The notes under the pieces: model-generated
The model's database searches: none
What the model was told of the DNA's origin: nothing
Seen by the model: only the letters and a program-made list of their open reading frames with translations
Part shown: positions 35,613 to 45,362 of the stretch, piece after piece
Position numbering within the stretch: position 1 is the first letter of the stretch
How the letters are laid out: each line of letters starts with the position of its first letter
NCBI RefSeq assembly: GCF_004770105.1
Contig: NZ_RQEY01000010.1
Coordinates: forward strand, 186,001-250,000
Direction: 5' to 3'
Length of the DNA: 64,000 bases
Source: Leptospira andrefontaineae
GTDB lineage: Bacteria; Spirochaetota; Leptospiria; Leptospirales; Leptospiraceae
Translations under genes and position numbers: made by a program

Positions 35613-38600
35613 TTACAGACTTCCCCCGCAAGCCCCATGAATAGCTCCACCGGCTGTATAGATTGTACTTAGATATTTAATTCCAGTGTAATAGGATATA
35701 GTATCCAATGCGATACTTCGCCAATCTCCGGTTACTGCACTCTTGGTTGTGCCCGCCATACCAATCCAATATAATGCATCTGCACTGAAGATTTGAGATA
35801 TAGAAGGTATTCCAAGAGCAGGCAATCCGGCATAACCAACAAACGCACCTACCGCTGCGATCTGTCCTGCCACAGAATAACAAGCGGCGGTCCGAGCATT
35901 CTTCTCATCCCAACGTATATTATTGAAACTTGATTTAGAGTATCCACCCGCTATATATGCCTGAAGAGTAAAGGGGGATAGCGTTGCGCCTACGAGGGCG
36001 AGCCCAACACCTAATCCGGAGGAGCCCAAGATAGGTATCGAAGCGCTCACTAGTAGCGCAGTCCCGATTGCAATTGCAAGGGCCGTAGTCACCGTAGCAG
36101 ATACGACTGATAAAGCTCCCATTCCAACAAGAAGCGTTGTTCCTGCTGCAGACGCGGCCAGTCCAGCTGCCAAAGAAACAGCTGCAACACCAGTCACCAC
36201 TGCCACAGCCGCAACGGTAGCGCCTAATGTAAATGCAGCAGCGGTCACCAAGGCAGCTGCCCCTGCAGCAGCTAATCCACCTCCGGCCGCAAGCGCAAGT
36301 CCGGTAGCAACCGCAGTAACTGCTGCCATAGATGCAACTGGTCCGGCCCCCAAAGCAGTACCTATGATTCCTACAGGGTTGAGCGTTGCAGCAATTCCTA
36401 GTCCAGCATCACTCCAACGCTGAGAACTCACATAAAACGCATTTTGAAAGAAGGTGCTTAATGAAAGACTAAAGTTCAAAAATCCGAGTCCGTTCCTTTC
36501 CAAGAAACTACTCAAGATACTGTTTCCGCTTGGATCAGTGTATCTGACTGGATTTCCTTCGGTATACATGTACAAGTCCATTCCCATCGGTCTTGTCGTA
36601 TCCATAACAGAGTCCGCCTGTAAAAATCTTCCAATGACTGGGTCGTAATACCTTGCCTTGAAATAATAAAGACCTGTTTCTTTATCTTCTTCTTGCCCGT
36701 TAAATTTATAGCGGAACACATCAGGCCCGGAGGAATCGTTTCTTTGTATTTCTCCATATGGTTTATAAGAAATATGTGATGCTCCTCCCTGGTCCCCGCC
36801 TGCGATCCTGTTTCCATTTCCGTCTGTAGCCATTGTAATGGAGCCTAAATGATCAGGATGAAGGAATAAGAAACCACCCACTGGGAGTCCTGCTCCAGAA
36901 CCCGGACCTCCAGGTTCATATGGAGTATTCACATTCGGAGTATTGGAATCAAATTGGGGAGGAACTAACCAAGGTGGACTCCCATTACCGCCTGGCATCA
37001 AAACGGAACAGTTAAAAAAAGAAACGATGAGTATCGGAGAGGTAAATTTTAAGACAGATCTCCAAATTCCTTCTCTAAAGGAAAGGAGCCCGAACCCTAA
37101 ACTTAAAAAGATCGTTATATATAAAAAACCTAAATTAGTTCCTGGAACTAAGAATAAATATTTAATTCCTCGGATCGAATTATCTTTTGCCGCCCAAGCT
37201 AATGTTTTCCACGTAGTTTCTATTCCGGATATTCCGGAAGAAATACTATTACCTTGATAACTTAGAAGTACCGCATCCGTCCTGGTCCATTGTGCTACAA
37301 GATCTCCGGAGTTTCCTCGGAAATATAATGTATGTTGTGGAGATTTTCCCGGAGAAATGGAAACCTCATACAATCCGCCTAAGCTGATTGTTTTACTGGA
37401 ATCACTTAATTTTGTTTTTCGTATCCTGGTTCCTGAAAAATCATAATCGAACCGGATACTTTCTTGGTCTTCCGTTTGGATCTCTTTTAATTTTTGGAAA
37501 GGATCGTAACGAAAACTTTCTCCATTCTTAGAGATGATATTTCCGGAGCCGTCGTAGGAATATTGGTAAGAATGATTTTGTCCTGTTACCTTAGTAACCG
37601 CATTCTTATGAGAAGGGTTTTCATACGAGTAGGTTAAGTTCCCTTTTTGGAGCAATTTACCGGAATCAGAATATGTATATTCTTCTGTTCCGTAAACTCC
37701 GGAGGCTGTCACCAGCCTGTTGACCGAATCATATTGAAAGTTTTGGGTCCTAACCGGATTCTTTTTATCTATGATAGAAAGATAATTTCCGAACTGATCG
37801 TAAGTATACTCTATACTTTGGTAAATTTCGGTATCTTTAACCGAAACAAATCTACTATGTTTACGTTTTATTAAATCATAATATATGTCCGTTCTGACAC
37901 CATTCCCCAATTGTCTTTGGATCTTAAGTTCCCCATTCTCTAAGATTGGCCCTTGGTATTGAACGATTGGAAAATCGGAACCACTTCCATCGCCTGGAGT
38001 TAAAGTGATCCCGGAAAGAAATCCTGCTTCCGAATATAGGTTTTTTGAAATACTTCCGTCAGGATATATAGTCTCTTCTATTTGGTTCTGCAGATTGTAC
38101 TTATTACGAATTACAAATTCTAGATCCTCTTCCGTTAACTTTTTTACGACTATATTTTGGTTTCCTCTTAGATCGTATCCGAACTCAGTTGTCCCGAGTG
38201 GATCGGTAACCTTGGTTAATCTTCCGATCCCGTTTTCTTTTTCAGGATCATCATATTCGTAAATATAATTCACTGCTCCGGTTTCAGGAGAATCTCCATT
38301 TACTCCGGAAACTCTTCCTAAAATATCATAAGAATATTGTATGCTGGAACCGTTTTGGTATTTTTGTTTAGATAATTTTCCCGAATTAGGATCGTATTCA
38401 TATTCGATCTTGCCTGAATCAGGATGGACTACCTTGGTTTTTCTTCCTCCAAAGTCCGTTTCGATAGATGTAGTTCCGCTCTCCGGATCTATGATCTCCG
38501 AAATTCTACCTGCGGGATCATAAGAATAACGTGTAGTCTTTCCTTGTTGCGTAGATGAAATTATCTGACCTAGCGAATTCTTCTCCTCAACCGTTTCCTT

Positions 38601-41600
38601 AATTAGATTTCCGTTAAGATATTCCCTGGTTTTAGAGATCAAACCATTGGTTTCAGATTCGATCACTGTTCCATCATTTCTTTCACTTTTGGTTTGGTTC
38701 CCTTCTTGGTCGTAAGTATAATCTGTCCAAGAAAAAGGATTGGATCCTTCTAAGTATGGATCAATTTTCCTGGTGACCTGACCCTCCAAATTCCGGTGAG
38801 TCTCTTCCACGAGAACAGTTCCATTTACCAGGCTGCTTCTTCTTTTAGAGATATTAGTAATATTATTACTCAAATCTTCCTGCCAAGTCTCACCATTACT
38901 GCGGCGGAAGATTTTTCGGACAAGCTGATTCTCTAGGTCCCCGGTGTTTTCATATTCGATTTTTTCGGACCAATCGTTCTCCCCAGGTAGATAACTTTTT
39001 GATGGCCTTCCATGAGAATCATATTCCGTTCTGGAAATTCCTCCGTTTTGGTCCGTATTGGATAATTCCAAACTATTCGAAAGATCATAAGACTTTAATG
39101 TGACCTGACCCAAGCCATTGGTCATTTTGATTGGGAATTTATGTAGAATATTATCATATTCTACAGTGATCAAATTACCGTTAGACTCTTTTACAAGATT
39201 CGGGTTTCCGTAAGAGTCGTAAGATCGGATTGCCTCAGTTTTCCAAATGCCTGGACTCATCTCCTCTTTCACTGCAGATATTTGAAAATTAGAATATTCT
39301 ATTTTTCTGTGAGATATTAATTCCCCATTCTTTAAAATTTGGATATCTACAGGCTTTCCTAATACACCCTCGTTCCAATCATTCAGATAAGAAACTTTTT
39401 CACTAGCAGTGACCCCGTTGATACTTGTATCTTTTCGGGTAATATTTCCATACGTATCATAAGTTTTAGTTATTGTAGAAGATTGAAATAACTGACCTCC
39501 ACGATATACATTCTCCAAACTACTCGTTTCCTGGACCAGTAACCCGCCATTCGAAGAGATAGATTTTTGGAAGTTCTTATAAGATTCGGAAATTTTGAGT
39601 CCATTTTTAGATTTTGTTTGAGATGTAGGAATTCCGACTGCCTCCAAAAATGGAGCATCATATTTTGTTTCTGTAATTGAGCTTGCGATTGTATTCTTCT
39701 CTTCTATCTTCTGGAACCCTAAATACCCGGAATTCCGAAACCCACCTCTATAAAATCTAGAGAAGAAATACTTATATGAATTTTCCCCTAAGATCGAAGA
39801 ACCTGCTTTCTGGGAAAGTTTAACTGTAAGAAAATCAGGAAATACTAAAGGAAGTATTTCGGGCCGATCCGGATCATATAAACCCAGTCCATTTGCAGTC
39901 GGATGATTTTTAGAAAGAGAATATTCAAGTTGTACACTTACATTTCCATCGGAAACATAAGAACCGTTTTCAATCTTAGTCAAAAGGCCTGCGGGGACAT
40001 CAGAACGAAATTTCAAAAGATGCAATTCTAGATTGGATTCATAAGGGATCTGGCGATAAGTAACCGTATTCACAAATGGAATACTAGATGCCACGGAATT
40101 TTGAAGGGGCTTTTTATCTCCATTCAAGCCTAAAAGTTCAGGCTTGCCGTCACCATTGATATCTAAGGGAAGAAGATATCCTCCAGTCATCCAAGACTCG
40201 TCCCCGTCGGCAGAGTAAAACAGATTTCCAGAAGGATCAGTTTTTGAATAAGAAACAATCAATTTAGATTCGGAGGAATCATATCGAAGGAAGTCAGCTC
40301 TTCCGTCTCCATTTAAATCTATAAATTCTTTTCTGTTTCTCCAATTGAAATAAGCATTATCTGAAGAACTTCCAGATGGGTTTACGGAAGGTAGATAGTC
40401 GTTCAGATCTATAGAAATTTCATAATATGTTATATTCGTAATGTTTACTGAAAAATTCCGAACAGTTACGGTTTGAGGAAGAGAATCCTCATCCTCATTA
40501 TCAGGTTCTTCCGTACTGCTTACATTTGCTCGGAGAATATCCGGGACCCCATCTCCATTTAAGTCCTGAGTAAGATCCTGATTCCAATACAAAGAAAAAC
40601 CTGGAAGATAATCGGACTGAGAAGTATCGTAAACCTGTACCGTAAAATATGGATTTGTTAGATCTGAATAATTATAAATAACCTTATCCTTAATCCCGTC
40701 CCCGGTTAGATCAATTTCCACATACACTTGGTTAGAGGCGGAAGAACTTAGTCTTTGTTTAGAAGCAAACGCCCCATTTACACCGACTGTCTGGTAAGCA
40801 CCACCTCCATTCGTCCTAAACTTTCTTCCATCGAATGGATAATAATGGATGGTGCCCTGTCCTGTAGCTCCTGAGAAAAATGCAAAATCAGGATAACCAT
40901 CTCCATTCAGATCCGAAATGAATTGGTCCCCATCATTCCCAAACGAAGATCTGGAAATTTCAGTTTCTTCTATTTCAACTAAACTACCATTTTTAAAATC
41001 GTAAAATGTTAAGATCAATCTTGGATCGGAAGTTCCGCTTATCCTAAGCAGATCCGGGATCCCATTCTTGTCCATATCCACAAATCCCTGGAAAGAACTT
41101 CCTGGATCTGTAATATTCAATAATTGTGATTTTTGGAAACCTGAACCGGTAGAAAGATAGATCTGGATCTTAGTAGAAGTTTTAGCCTGTAAAAGATCAG
41201 TTTTACCGTCACCATTTACGTCTGCCAAAAAATGATACGGTTTAGTTTGTTGCAGGTTTTCCGCAACGAGTTCAGAATATTCCACAGAATTTAGATCCGG
41301 ACCATAATATACGATCCCCTTAGCACCATTCGACTTCAGGACCAAAAAATCCGTCTTACCGTCTCCATTAAAATCTCCCGGAAGAATTTTACCATCTGTG
41401 GTAACACCGATCGGATTTCCTTTGGATTCTCCAATCGCAGAGATCGGATCTAAATTTTCAGTATCCCAAGAAGAAAGTTTGGAAACTGAAAATCTTTGGC
41501 TGTCCATATTTCCTAAAACACGGACCATTTCAGGGCTTCCGTCCCCATCAAGGTCCGCAGGAACTGCAAAGGACATTTCCACACCGTTTGTGCAAATATC

Positions 41601-42698
41601 CTGAAAATTCTGTATTCCGATCTTACAAAGAGCCGGAGCACTATATTGACTCGCAACAATACAACCCCAGTCCGCTGTACAGGTACAGGCCGCAACAGTT
41701 GCATCACAAGCAGACTTTACACTCGGGTCAGAAGCTCTATAAGAATTCTGGAATGTTTTTCCGGATGAATGTACATACTGAGCCTGATTGGATCTATTTG
41801 AATAGGAAAAGGTGATCGGTTTATAATTTTTACGATGAAAAGAAGAAAGAAATGTATCTCCGTTTAAGATATCATATTCGAATTCATAAAGTTCGCTTAA
41901 GTTTTCCGAACCACTGGAGTCTTTTGAATATACTTCAATTTTTTCTAATCTTTTCTTGCGAGAAAGAGGTTTGGTCAGAGAGAATATTTTTTCCCCAAAT
42001 CTTTCGGATTGATCCTCATAAATAAAAAGTATTCTAGCATTTCCTCTAGCGTAGACTACCTCTTTTGGTAATACATCGGCAGATTGCAAATTTTCGGGAT
42101 CATACTGGATATCATAACCGTTCCCAAATCTGTCTCTAACCTTATCCAAATAGAAAGCGATAGGCACTCCATCCGAATCTAATCTGGAATTTGAACCTCC
42201 GGAAAAGTTTTTACCGTATTCGTAAATGATCCCATTTTTATCTCGGACTTTCCAAACGGAACCGTCGAACTCTGTCTTAGAAAAATTTTCGAATTTGAAT
42301 TTATAATTCCCATTCGTATCAGAGACCATTTCGCCGAATTGAGAAGAAATGTATCCATCTGAAGAAACAAAATGAACTCCTAGGTTCGGATTTTTAGAGA
42401 TCTGAGGAAATCCACCCAAGGACCAACCCTTCCCCAAAACCCCAGAGCCTGAACCGGAATATTGGATATTGATCGCCGGAACTATATCTCCAGTGCCGGG
42501 AGGAACTTGGATAGAAAGTGAAAATCCAGGTTTACCATAAGAATTCACACTAACATCCGGAAATGGAAGAGGGATCTCGGTTTCTAATCCGAATAACGTG
42601 GAGAAAAAAGAGTAAATCGGGCGTAGAGGATTCCAAGCTAAAAGTAGAATTGCACTACAAAATATAATAATTACATAATATCTTCCGGTCCTAAACAT
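35613..42698 (-). CDS. Giant SpvB/FG-GAP/RHS polymorphic-toxin-like protein
   Basis: A 2361-residue protein. An N-terminal hydrophobic anchor (YYVIIIFCSAILLLAW) is followed by a SpvB-like domain (about 45-310, PGFSLSIQVPPGTGDIVPAI), a six-Cys insert (about 330-375), and about nine FG-GAP/VCBS-type calcium loops (DLDGDGSPEMV, DFNGDGKTDFLV, DINGDGKPELLGL) up to residue 870. A TcB-like middle and many YD repeats (YSYDPAGRISEI, YEYDPNSGKLSK) then run to about 1800. Two hydrophobic segments near 1840-1900 precede the RHS core (HPDHLGSITMATDGNGN, YYFKARYYDPVIGRFLQADS, YTDPSGN). The last 305 residues are a variable-type tip rich in Gly and Ala. RHS shells enclose and self-cleave a C-terminal toxin; whether this tip is toxic is unknown. 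No frameshift is seen. Confidence 0.92.
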   Translation of the reverse strand: MFRTGRYYVIIIFCSAILLLAWNPLRPIYSFFSTLFGLETEIPLPFPDVSVNSYGKPGFSLSIQVPPGTGDIVPAINIQYSGSGSGVLGKGWSLGGFPQISKNPNLGVHFVSSDGYISSQFGEMVSDTNGNYKFKFENFSKTEFDGSVWKVRDKNGIIYEYGKNFSGGSNSRLDSDGVPIAFYLDKVRDRFGNGYDIQYDPENLQSADVLPKEVVYARGNARILFIYEDQSERFGEKIFSLTKPLSRKKRLEKIEVYSKDSSGSENLSELYEFEYDILNGDTFLSSFHRKNYKPITFSYSNRSNQAQYVHSSGKTFQNSYRASDPSVKSACDATVAACTCTADWGCIVASQYSAPALCKIGIQNFQDICTNGVEMSFAVPADLDGDGSPEMVRVLGNMDSQRFSVSKLSSWDTENLDPISAIGESKGNPIGVTTDGKILPGDFNGDGKTDFLVLKSNGAKGIVYYGPDLNSVEYSELVAENLQQTKPYHFLADVNGDGKTDLLQAKTSTKIQIYLSTGSGFQKSQLLNITDPGSSFQGFVDMDKNGIPDLLRISGTSDPRLILTFYDFKNGSLVEIEETEISRSSFGNDGDQFISDLNGDGYPDFAFFSGATGQGTIHYYPFDGRKFRTNGGGAYQTVGVNGAFASKQRLSSSASNQVYVEIDLTGDGIKDKVIYNYSDLTNPYFTVQVYDTSQSDYLPGFSLYWNQDLTQDLNGDGVPDILRANVSSTEEPDNEDEDSLPQTVTVRNFSVNITNITYYEISIDLNDYLPSVNPSGSSSDNAYFNWRNRKEFIDLNGDGRADFLRYDSSESKLIVSYSKTDPSGNLFYSADGDESWMTGGYLLPLDINGDGKPELLGLNGDKKPLQNSVASSIPFVNTVTYRQIPYESNLELHLLKFRSDVPAGLLTKIENGSYVSDGNVSVQLEYSLSKNHPTANGLGLYDPDRPEILPLVFPDFLTVKLSQKAGSSILGENSYKYFFSRFYRGGFRNSGYLGFQKIEEKNTIASSITETKYDAPFLEAVGIPTSQTKSKNGLKISESYKNFQKSISSNGGLLVQETSSLENVYRGGQLFQSSTITKTYDTYGNITRKDTSINGVTASEKVSYLNDWNEGVLGKPVDIQILKNGELISHRKIEYSNFQISAVKEEMSPGIWKTEAIRSYDSYGNPNLVKESNGNLITVEYDNILHKFPIKMTNGLGQVTLKSYDLSNSLELSNTDQNGGISRTEYDSHGRPSKSYLPGENDWSEKIEYENTGDLENQLVRKIFRRSNGETWQEDLSNNITNISKRRSSLVNGTVLVEETHRNLEGQVTRKIDPYLEGSNPFSWTDYTYDQEGNQTKSERNDGTVIESETNGLISKTREYLNGNLIKETVEEKNSLGQIISSTQQGKTTRYSYDPAGRISEIIDPESGTTSIETDFGGRKTKVVHPDSGKIEYEYDPNSGKLSKQKYQNGSSIQYSYDILGRVSGVNGDSPETGAVNYIYEYDDPEKENGIGRLTKVTDPLGTTEFGYDLRGNQNIVVKKLTEEDLEFVIRNKYNLQNQIEETIYPDGSISKNLYSEAGFLSGITLTPGDGSGSDFPIVQYQGPILENGELKIQRQLGNGVRTDIYYDLIKRKHSRFVSVKDTEIYQSIEYTYDQFGNYLSIIDKKNPVRTQNFQYDSVNRLVTASGVYGTEEYTYSDSGKLLQKGNLTYSYENPSHKNAVTKVTGQNHSYQYSYDGSGNIISKNGESFRYDPFQKLKEIQTEDQESIRFDYDFSGTRIRKTKLSDSSKTISLGGLYEVSISPGKSPQHTLYFRGNSGDLVAQWTRTDAVLLSYQGNSISSGISGIETTWKTLAWAAKDNSIRGIKYLFLVPGTNLGFLYITIFLSLGFGLLSFREGIWRSVLKFTSPILIVSFFNCSVLMPGGNGSPPWLVPPQFDSNTPNVNTPYEPGGPGSGAGLPVGGFLFLHPDHLGSITMATDGNGNRIAGGDQGGASHISYKPYGEIQRNDSSGPDVFRYKFNGQEEDKETGLYYFKARYYDPVIGRFLQADSVMDTTRPMGMDLYMYTEGNPVRYTDPSGNSILSSFLERNGLGFLNFSLSLSTFFQNAFYVSSQRWSDAGLGIAATLNPVGIIGTALGAGPVASMAAVTAVATGLALAAGGGLAAAGAAALVTAAAFTLGATVAAVAVVTGVAAVSLAAGLAASAAGTTLLVGMGALSVVSATVTTALAIAIGTALLVSASIPILGSSGLGVGLALVGATLSPFTLQAYIAGGYSKSSFNNIRWDEKNARTAACYSVAGQIAAVGAFVGYAGLPALGIPSISQIFSADALYWIGMAGTTKSAVTGDWRSIALDTISYYTGIKYLSTIYTAGGAIHGACGGSL

Positions 42699-42832
42699 TA
42701 GCTTGCTAAATCCTTCTGTAAATTTCCGGAATTCGATCCGGAAGGAAATAGCCGAGCTGTGAGCGGTTCACCTAAAGGTGATCTTTATATATAAAAGCAC
42801 TAACGCGTTTAAAATTTTCGATGTCAAACACA

Positions 42833-42853
42833 AATATCCCAATTTAGGATATT
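42833..42853. promoter_or_regulatory. Operator-like inverted repeat 1 of the RHS intergenic region
   Basis: AATATCC-CAATTTA-GGATATT has perfect 7-bp arms around a 7-bp centre. It lies 135 bp upstream of the RHS start. Two related sites follow at 42883 and 43001. Confidence 0.65.
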
Positions 42854-42882
42854 AAAAGTCATAATATCCACATTCTTTTTTC

Positions 42883-42903
42883 AAATATCCCGAATTGGGA
42901 TTT
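42883..42903. promoter_or_regulatory. Operator-like inverted repeat 2
   Basis: AAATATCCCGAATTGGGATTT has the same centre (GAATT) and the same left arm, with the right arm reading GGGAT. It is centred 50 bp from site 1, close to five helical turns. Confidence 0.6.
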
Positions 42904-43000
42904 ACTCAATTTGCTTTTTTTGGAATTTAGAATCCATATTCCGCACGAATTCCTGGATTTGGTGAAAGAAGAGAGATCACTAAAGGAACATACAATATTT

Positions 43001-43025
43001 AAAATATACCAAATTAGGATATTTT
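43001..43025. promoter_or_regulatory. Operator-like inverted repeat 3
   Basis: AAAATATACCAAATTAGGATATTTT has the same form (ATAxCC..AATT..GGATAT). It lies on the side of the divergent operon, so both directions could be controlled together. Confidence 0.6.
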
Positions 43026-43134
43026 GTACGAATTCAAAATAATTTTCTTTCTTTTTACTCGAAGAAGTCACATCCCATCCAATAAGGAGGATCGGATTTT
43101 CTATTTCGATCTTTCTTCATCTGAAATACATTTT

Positions 43135-44004
43135 ATGTCCAAAAAGTTTGCTTTCGTATTTTATGGGATCTTCTTCTTCCCTTCTTATCTTTTCACTTCT
43201 GAAATATTATTTAAAAATGGAGATGCTTATATTGCTGAAGAAGTTTCGGAAGAGCCGGAGTATATTCTTCTCTCTTGGAAAGAGAAAAAATATAGGATTC
43301 CCAAATTAGAACTCCAACGAATAGATCCCAGAAAGAAGGGCCCGGATTCTTCCTACCGCTATTCTGAATTCAAACTTTCGGATGGAACCCAACTTAAAGG
43401 GATCTTGATCGAAAAGAAAGAGAACAAACTTATCTTAAAAACGGAACTTGGTTTCGTTGAGTTAGATAGATATAAGATCCTTTCTCATAATTTTGATGAG
43501 ATCTCATCCGAAGTGCCTATCATTCCGGAAAAATATCTATTAGAAACTTCTAAACAAAAAGACTGGAGGATCGGTCTTTTCGGCTCCGGATATTATTCCT
43601 GGGGACCATGGGGACAAACATTCCCGATCACATATGGAGTAGGCGCATTCTTGGAAAGGGACGCAAACTCAAAGTTTTGGTTCTTCGGGGCCATATCCGA
43701 AGCATCTATCGGAAAAGGAAAGAACGGAAACTTAAGTGTATGGAGCCAATCTTTGTATTTTGGTAAATATTACGGATATTCTTCCCCTTATTGGTTGGTC
43801 GGCGCCGGTTTCAGCAATTTAACAAGGACTGGAGATGAAAGGATCTCTGCGATCAATCCGGATCTGATCTTTGAATTCGGTTGGAACTGGCAGACAGAAT
43901 CCAGGTCTTCTATTCGAATAGGTATTCGTTCTCAATGTAGTATAGAAGAAGGCTCTAATTTCTGCAGGTCCGGATTAAGATTCTCTTGGGGGCTTGCAAT
44001 ATGA
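43135..44004 (+). CDS. Secreted protein with a C-terminal barrel-like domain
   Basis: A 289-residue protein from the ATG at 43135, which opens a signal peptide (KKFAFVFYGIFFFPSYLFTS). The N-terminal half has SH3-like strand pairs (EILFKNGDAYIAEEVSEEPE, DGTQLKGILIEKKENKLILK) as in small LSM/SH3-type envelope domains. The C-terminal half alternates aromatic strands (FLERDANSKFWFFGAISEAS, WLVGAGFSNL), suggesting an outer-membrane or surface barrel. A strong AAGGAGG lies at 43084-43090 with only an in-frame ATT at 43096 after it, so an unusual start 13 codons earlier is possible. The stop overlaps the kelch gene by 4 bp. Confidence 0.75.
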   Translation: MSKKFAFVFYGIFFFPSYLFTSEILFKNGDAYIAEEVSEEPEYILLSWKEKKYRIPKLELQRIDPRKKGPDSSYRYSEFKLSDGTQLKGILIEKKENKLILKTELGFVELDRYKILSHNFDEISSEVPIIPEKYLLETSKQKDWRIGLFGSGYYSWGPWGQTFPITYGVGAFLERDANSKFWFFGAISEASIGKGKNGNLSVWSQSLYFGKYYGYSSPYWLVGAGFSNLTRTGDERISAINPDLIFEFGWNWQTESRSSIRIGIRSQCSIEEGSNFCRSGLRFSWGLAI

Positions 44005-45362
44005 GAGGAATATATTCCGTTTTTATAATTCTATTTATATCCAAATATTTTTGCTTTTGTACCGCAGCCGGTTTATCTGAAATTTTAGGAGAAGAATCTG
44101 CCAGGGCAGAATTTGCATTTGTAGCCAAATTAGGCCCGAACTCTGCTGTTCTTTCTTGGAATTGTTCGAAAGTTTCCAAAGGTACAATGTATACGAGCGA
44201 AGGAATTATTCCGAGCACCCAATCTTCTAAAACCCATTTTTCAGAATGGAAAAACTTAAATGCAAACACTTCTTATAAAGTGATATTAACCTGCGGATCT
44301 CAAAAGATAGAAGAAGGTAGTATTTTAGAATTTACCACATGGATCTCGAATGATCCTCCCAAAACAAGAGGGATTTGGATCTTAGGTGGAATCGGAAATG
44401 ACGGGCTCCCTATCAAAGAAGTGGATCTGTTTGATCCTGTAACAGACATTTGGTATTCTTCCATTACAAACGTTCCTAGTCCAAGGATTTTCGCTTCTAT
44501 TGTTCATCATAAAAACAAAATATATGTGATTGGCGGAATGGAAAATGTTTCCGGAACATATGTTTCCTCTTCCAAAGTGGAAGTGTATGATCCTTATACA
44601 AATATTTGGGAAACAAAATCTTCTTTGCCTTCAGGTTCGATTGGAGCGGTAGCGGGCTCTATAGGTGGTGAGATCTATATTCTTTCCGGATCGAACTCTA
44701 CCGATATGACGAATGGCCCAGTATTTAATACAATTCTAAAGTTCTATCCTGAACTTGGAATTAACGGCCAATGGATCTCTTTTTCTTCTGCATCTACTAT
44801 ATTTAATAGAGTGGATATGTCCGGCTGTGCAATCAATGGAGTCATTTTTTATACTGGCGGAAGGACCTATAATAGTGGAAGCGCAAACTCAAGCACCGAT
44901 GGTTTTGCTGCTTCGGCAAATACTACTACTTCTTTTAGCGAGCCTAGTTTAGGAGAATCCAAACATGGAGCGGCCAGCGTTTGTATTTTACCGTCTTCTC
45001 AAGATCCTTTTCCTGCAGATGGAGTTTACTTTGCAGTTATAGGAGGTTCAACGGGTTCCGGAAATGTGTTTCAACCTGCTACTTCTATAATTCCTACAAA
45101 TAGAACCGAGTTTTACCAATTAGGTTCCGGCTCTTTTTCCTTAGGCCCAAGTCTTCCTGCGTCGATTTATTTTCCTGCAGTCCAAACTTCTTACGAGACT
45201 CGTAAAATTTTCTCTTTTGGTGGAGCTTCTTCTATTAATATTCCCGAAAATACCGTGTATTCTTTGGATTCCGGAAATCCATTAGGTTCCGCTTGGGTAA
45301 CTCATTCTTCACCTATGCCAAGAAGAAGATATGCTCATAAGGCAATTCGGATCGACAGATGA
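44001..45362 (+). CDS. Secreted kelch-repeat beta-propeller protein
   Basis: A 453-residue exported protein. Signal peptide (RGIYSVFIILFISKYFCFCT) with a possible lipobox Cys, then an Fn3-like domain (about 30-110, ending VILTCGSQKIEEGSILEFTT). Kelch blades fill the rest: RGIWILGGIGNDG then VDLFDPVTDIWYSS, KIYVIGGMENVSG then VEVYDPYTNIWETK, EIYILSGSN, and further degenerate blades ending RKIFSFGGASS. Kelch propellers usually bind proteins or glycans. It overlaps both neighbours by 4 bp, so it is translated with the secreted protein before it and the TPR protein after it. Confidence 0.85.
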   Translation: MRGIYSVFIILFISKYFCFCTAAGLSEILGEESARAEFAFVAKLGPNSAVLSWNCSKVSKGTMYTSEGIIPSTQSSKTHFSEWKNLNANTSYKVILTCGSQKIEEGSILEFTTWISNDPPKTRGIWILGGIGNDGLPIKEVDLFDPVTDIWYSSITNVPSPRIFASIVHHKNKIYVIGGMENVSGTYVSSSKVEVYDPYTNIWETKSSLPSGSIGAVAGSIGGEIYILSGSNSTDMTNGPVFNTILKFYPELGINGQWISFSSASTIFNRVDMSGCAINGVIFYTGGRTYNSGSANSSTDGFAASANTTTSFSEPSLGESKHGAASVCILPSSQDPFPADGVYFAVIGGSTGSGNVFQPATSIIPTNRTEFYQLGSGSFSLGPSLPASIYFPAVQTSYETRKIFSFGGASSINIPENTVYSLDSGNPLGSAWVTHSSPMPRRRYAHKAIRIDR

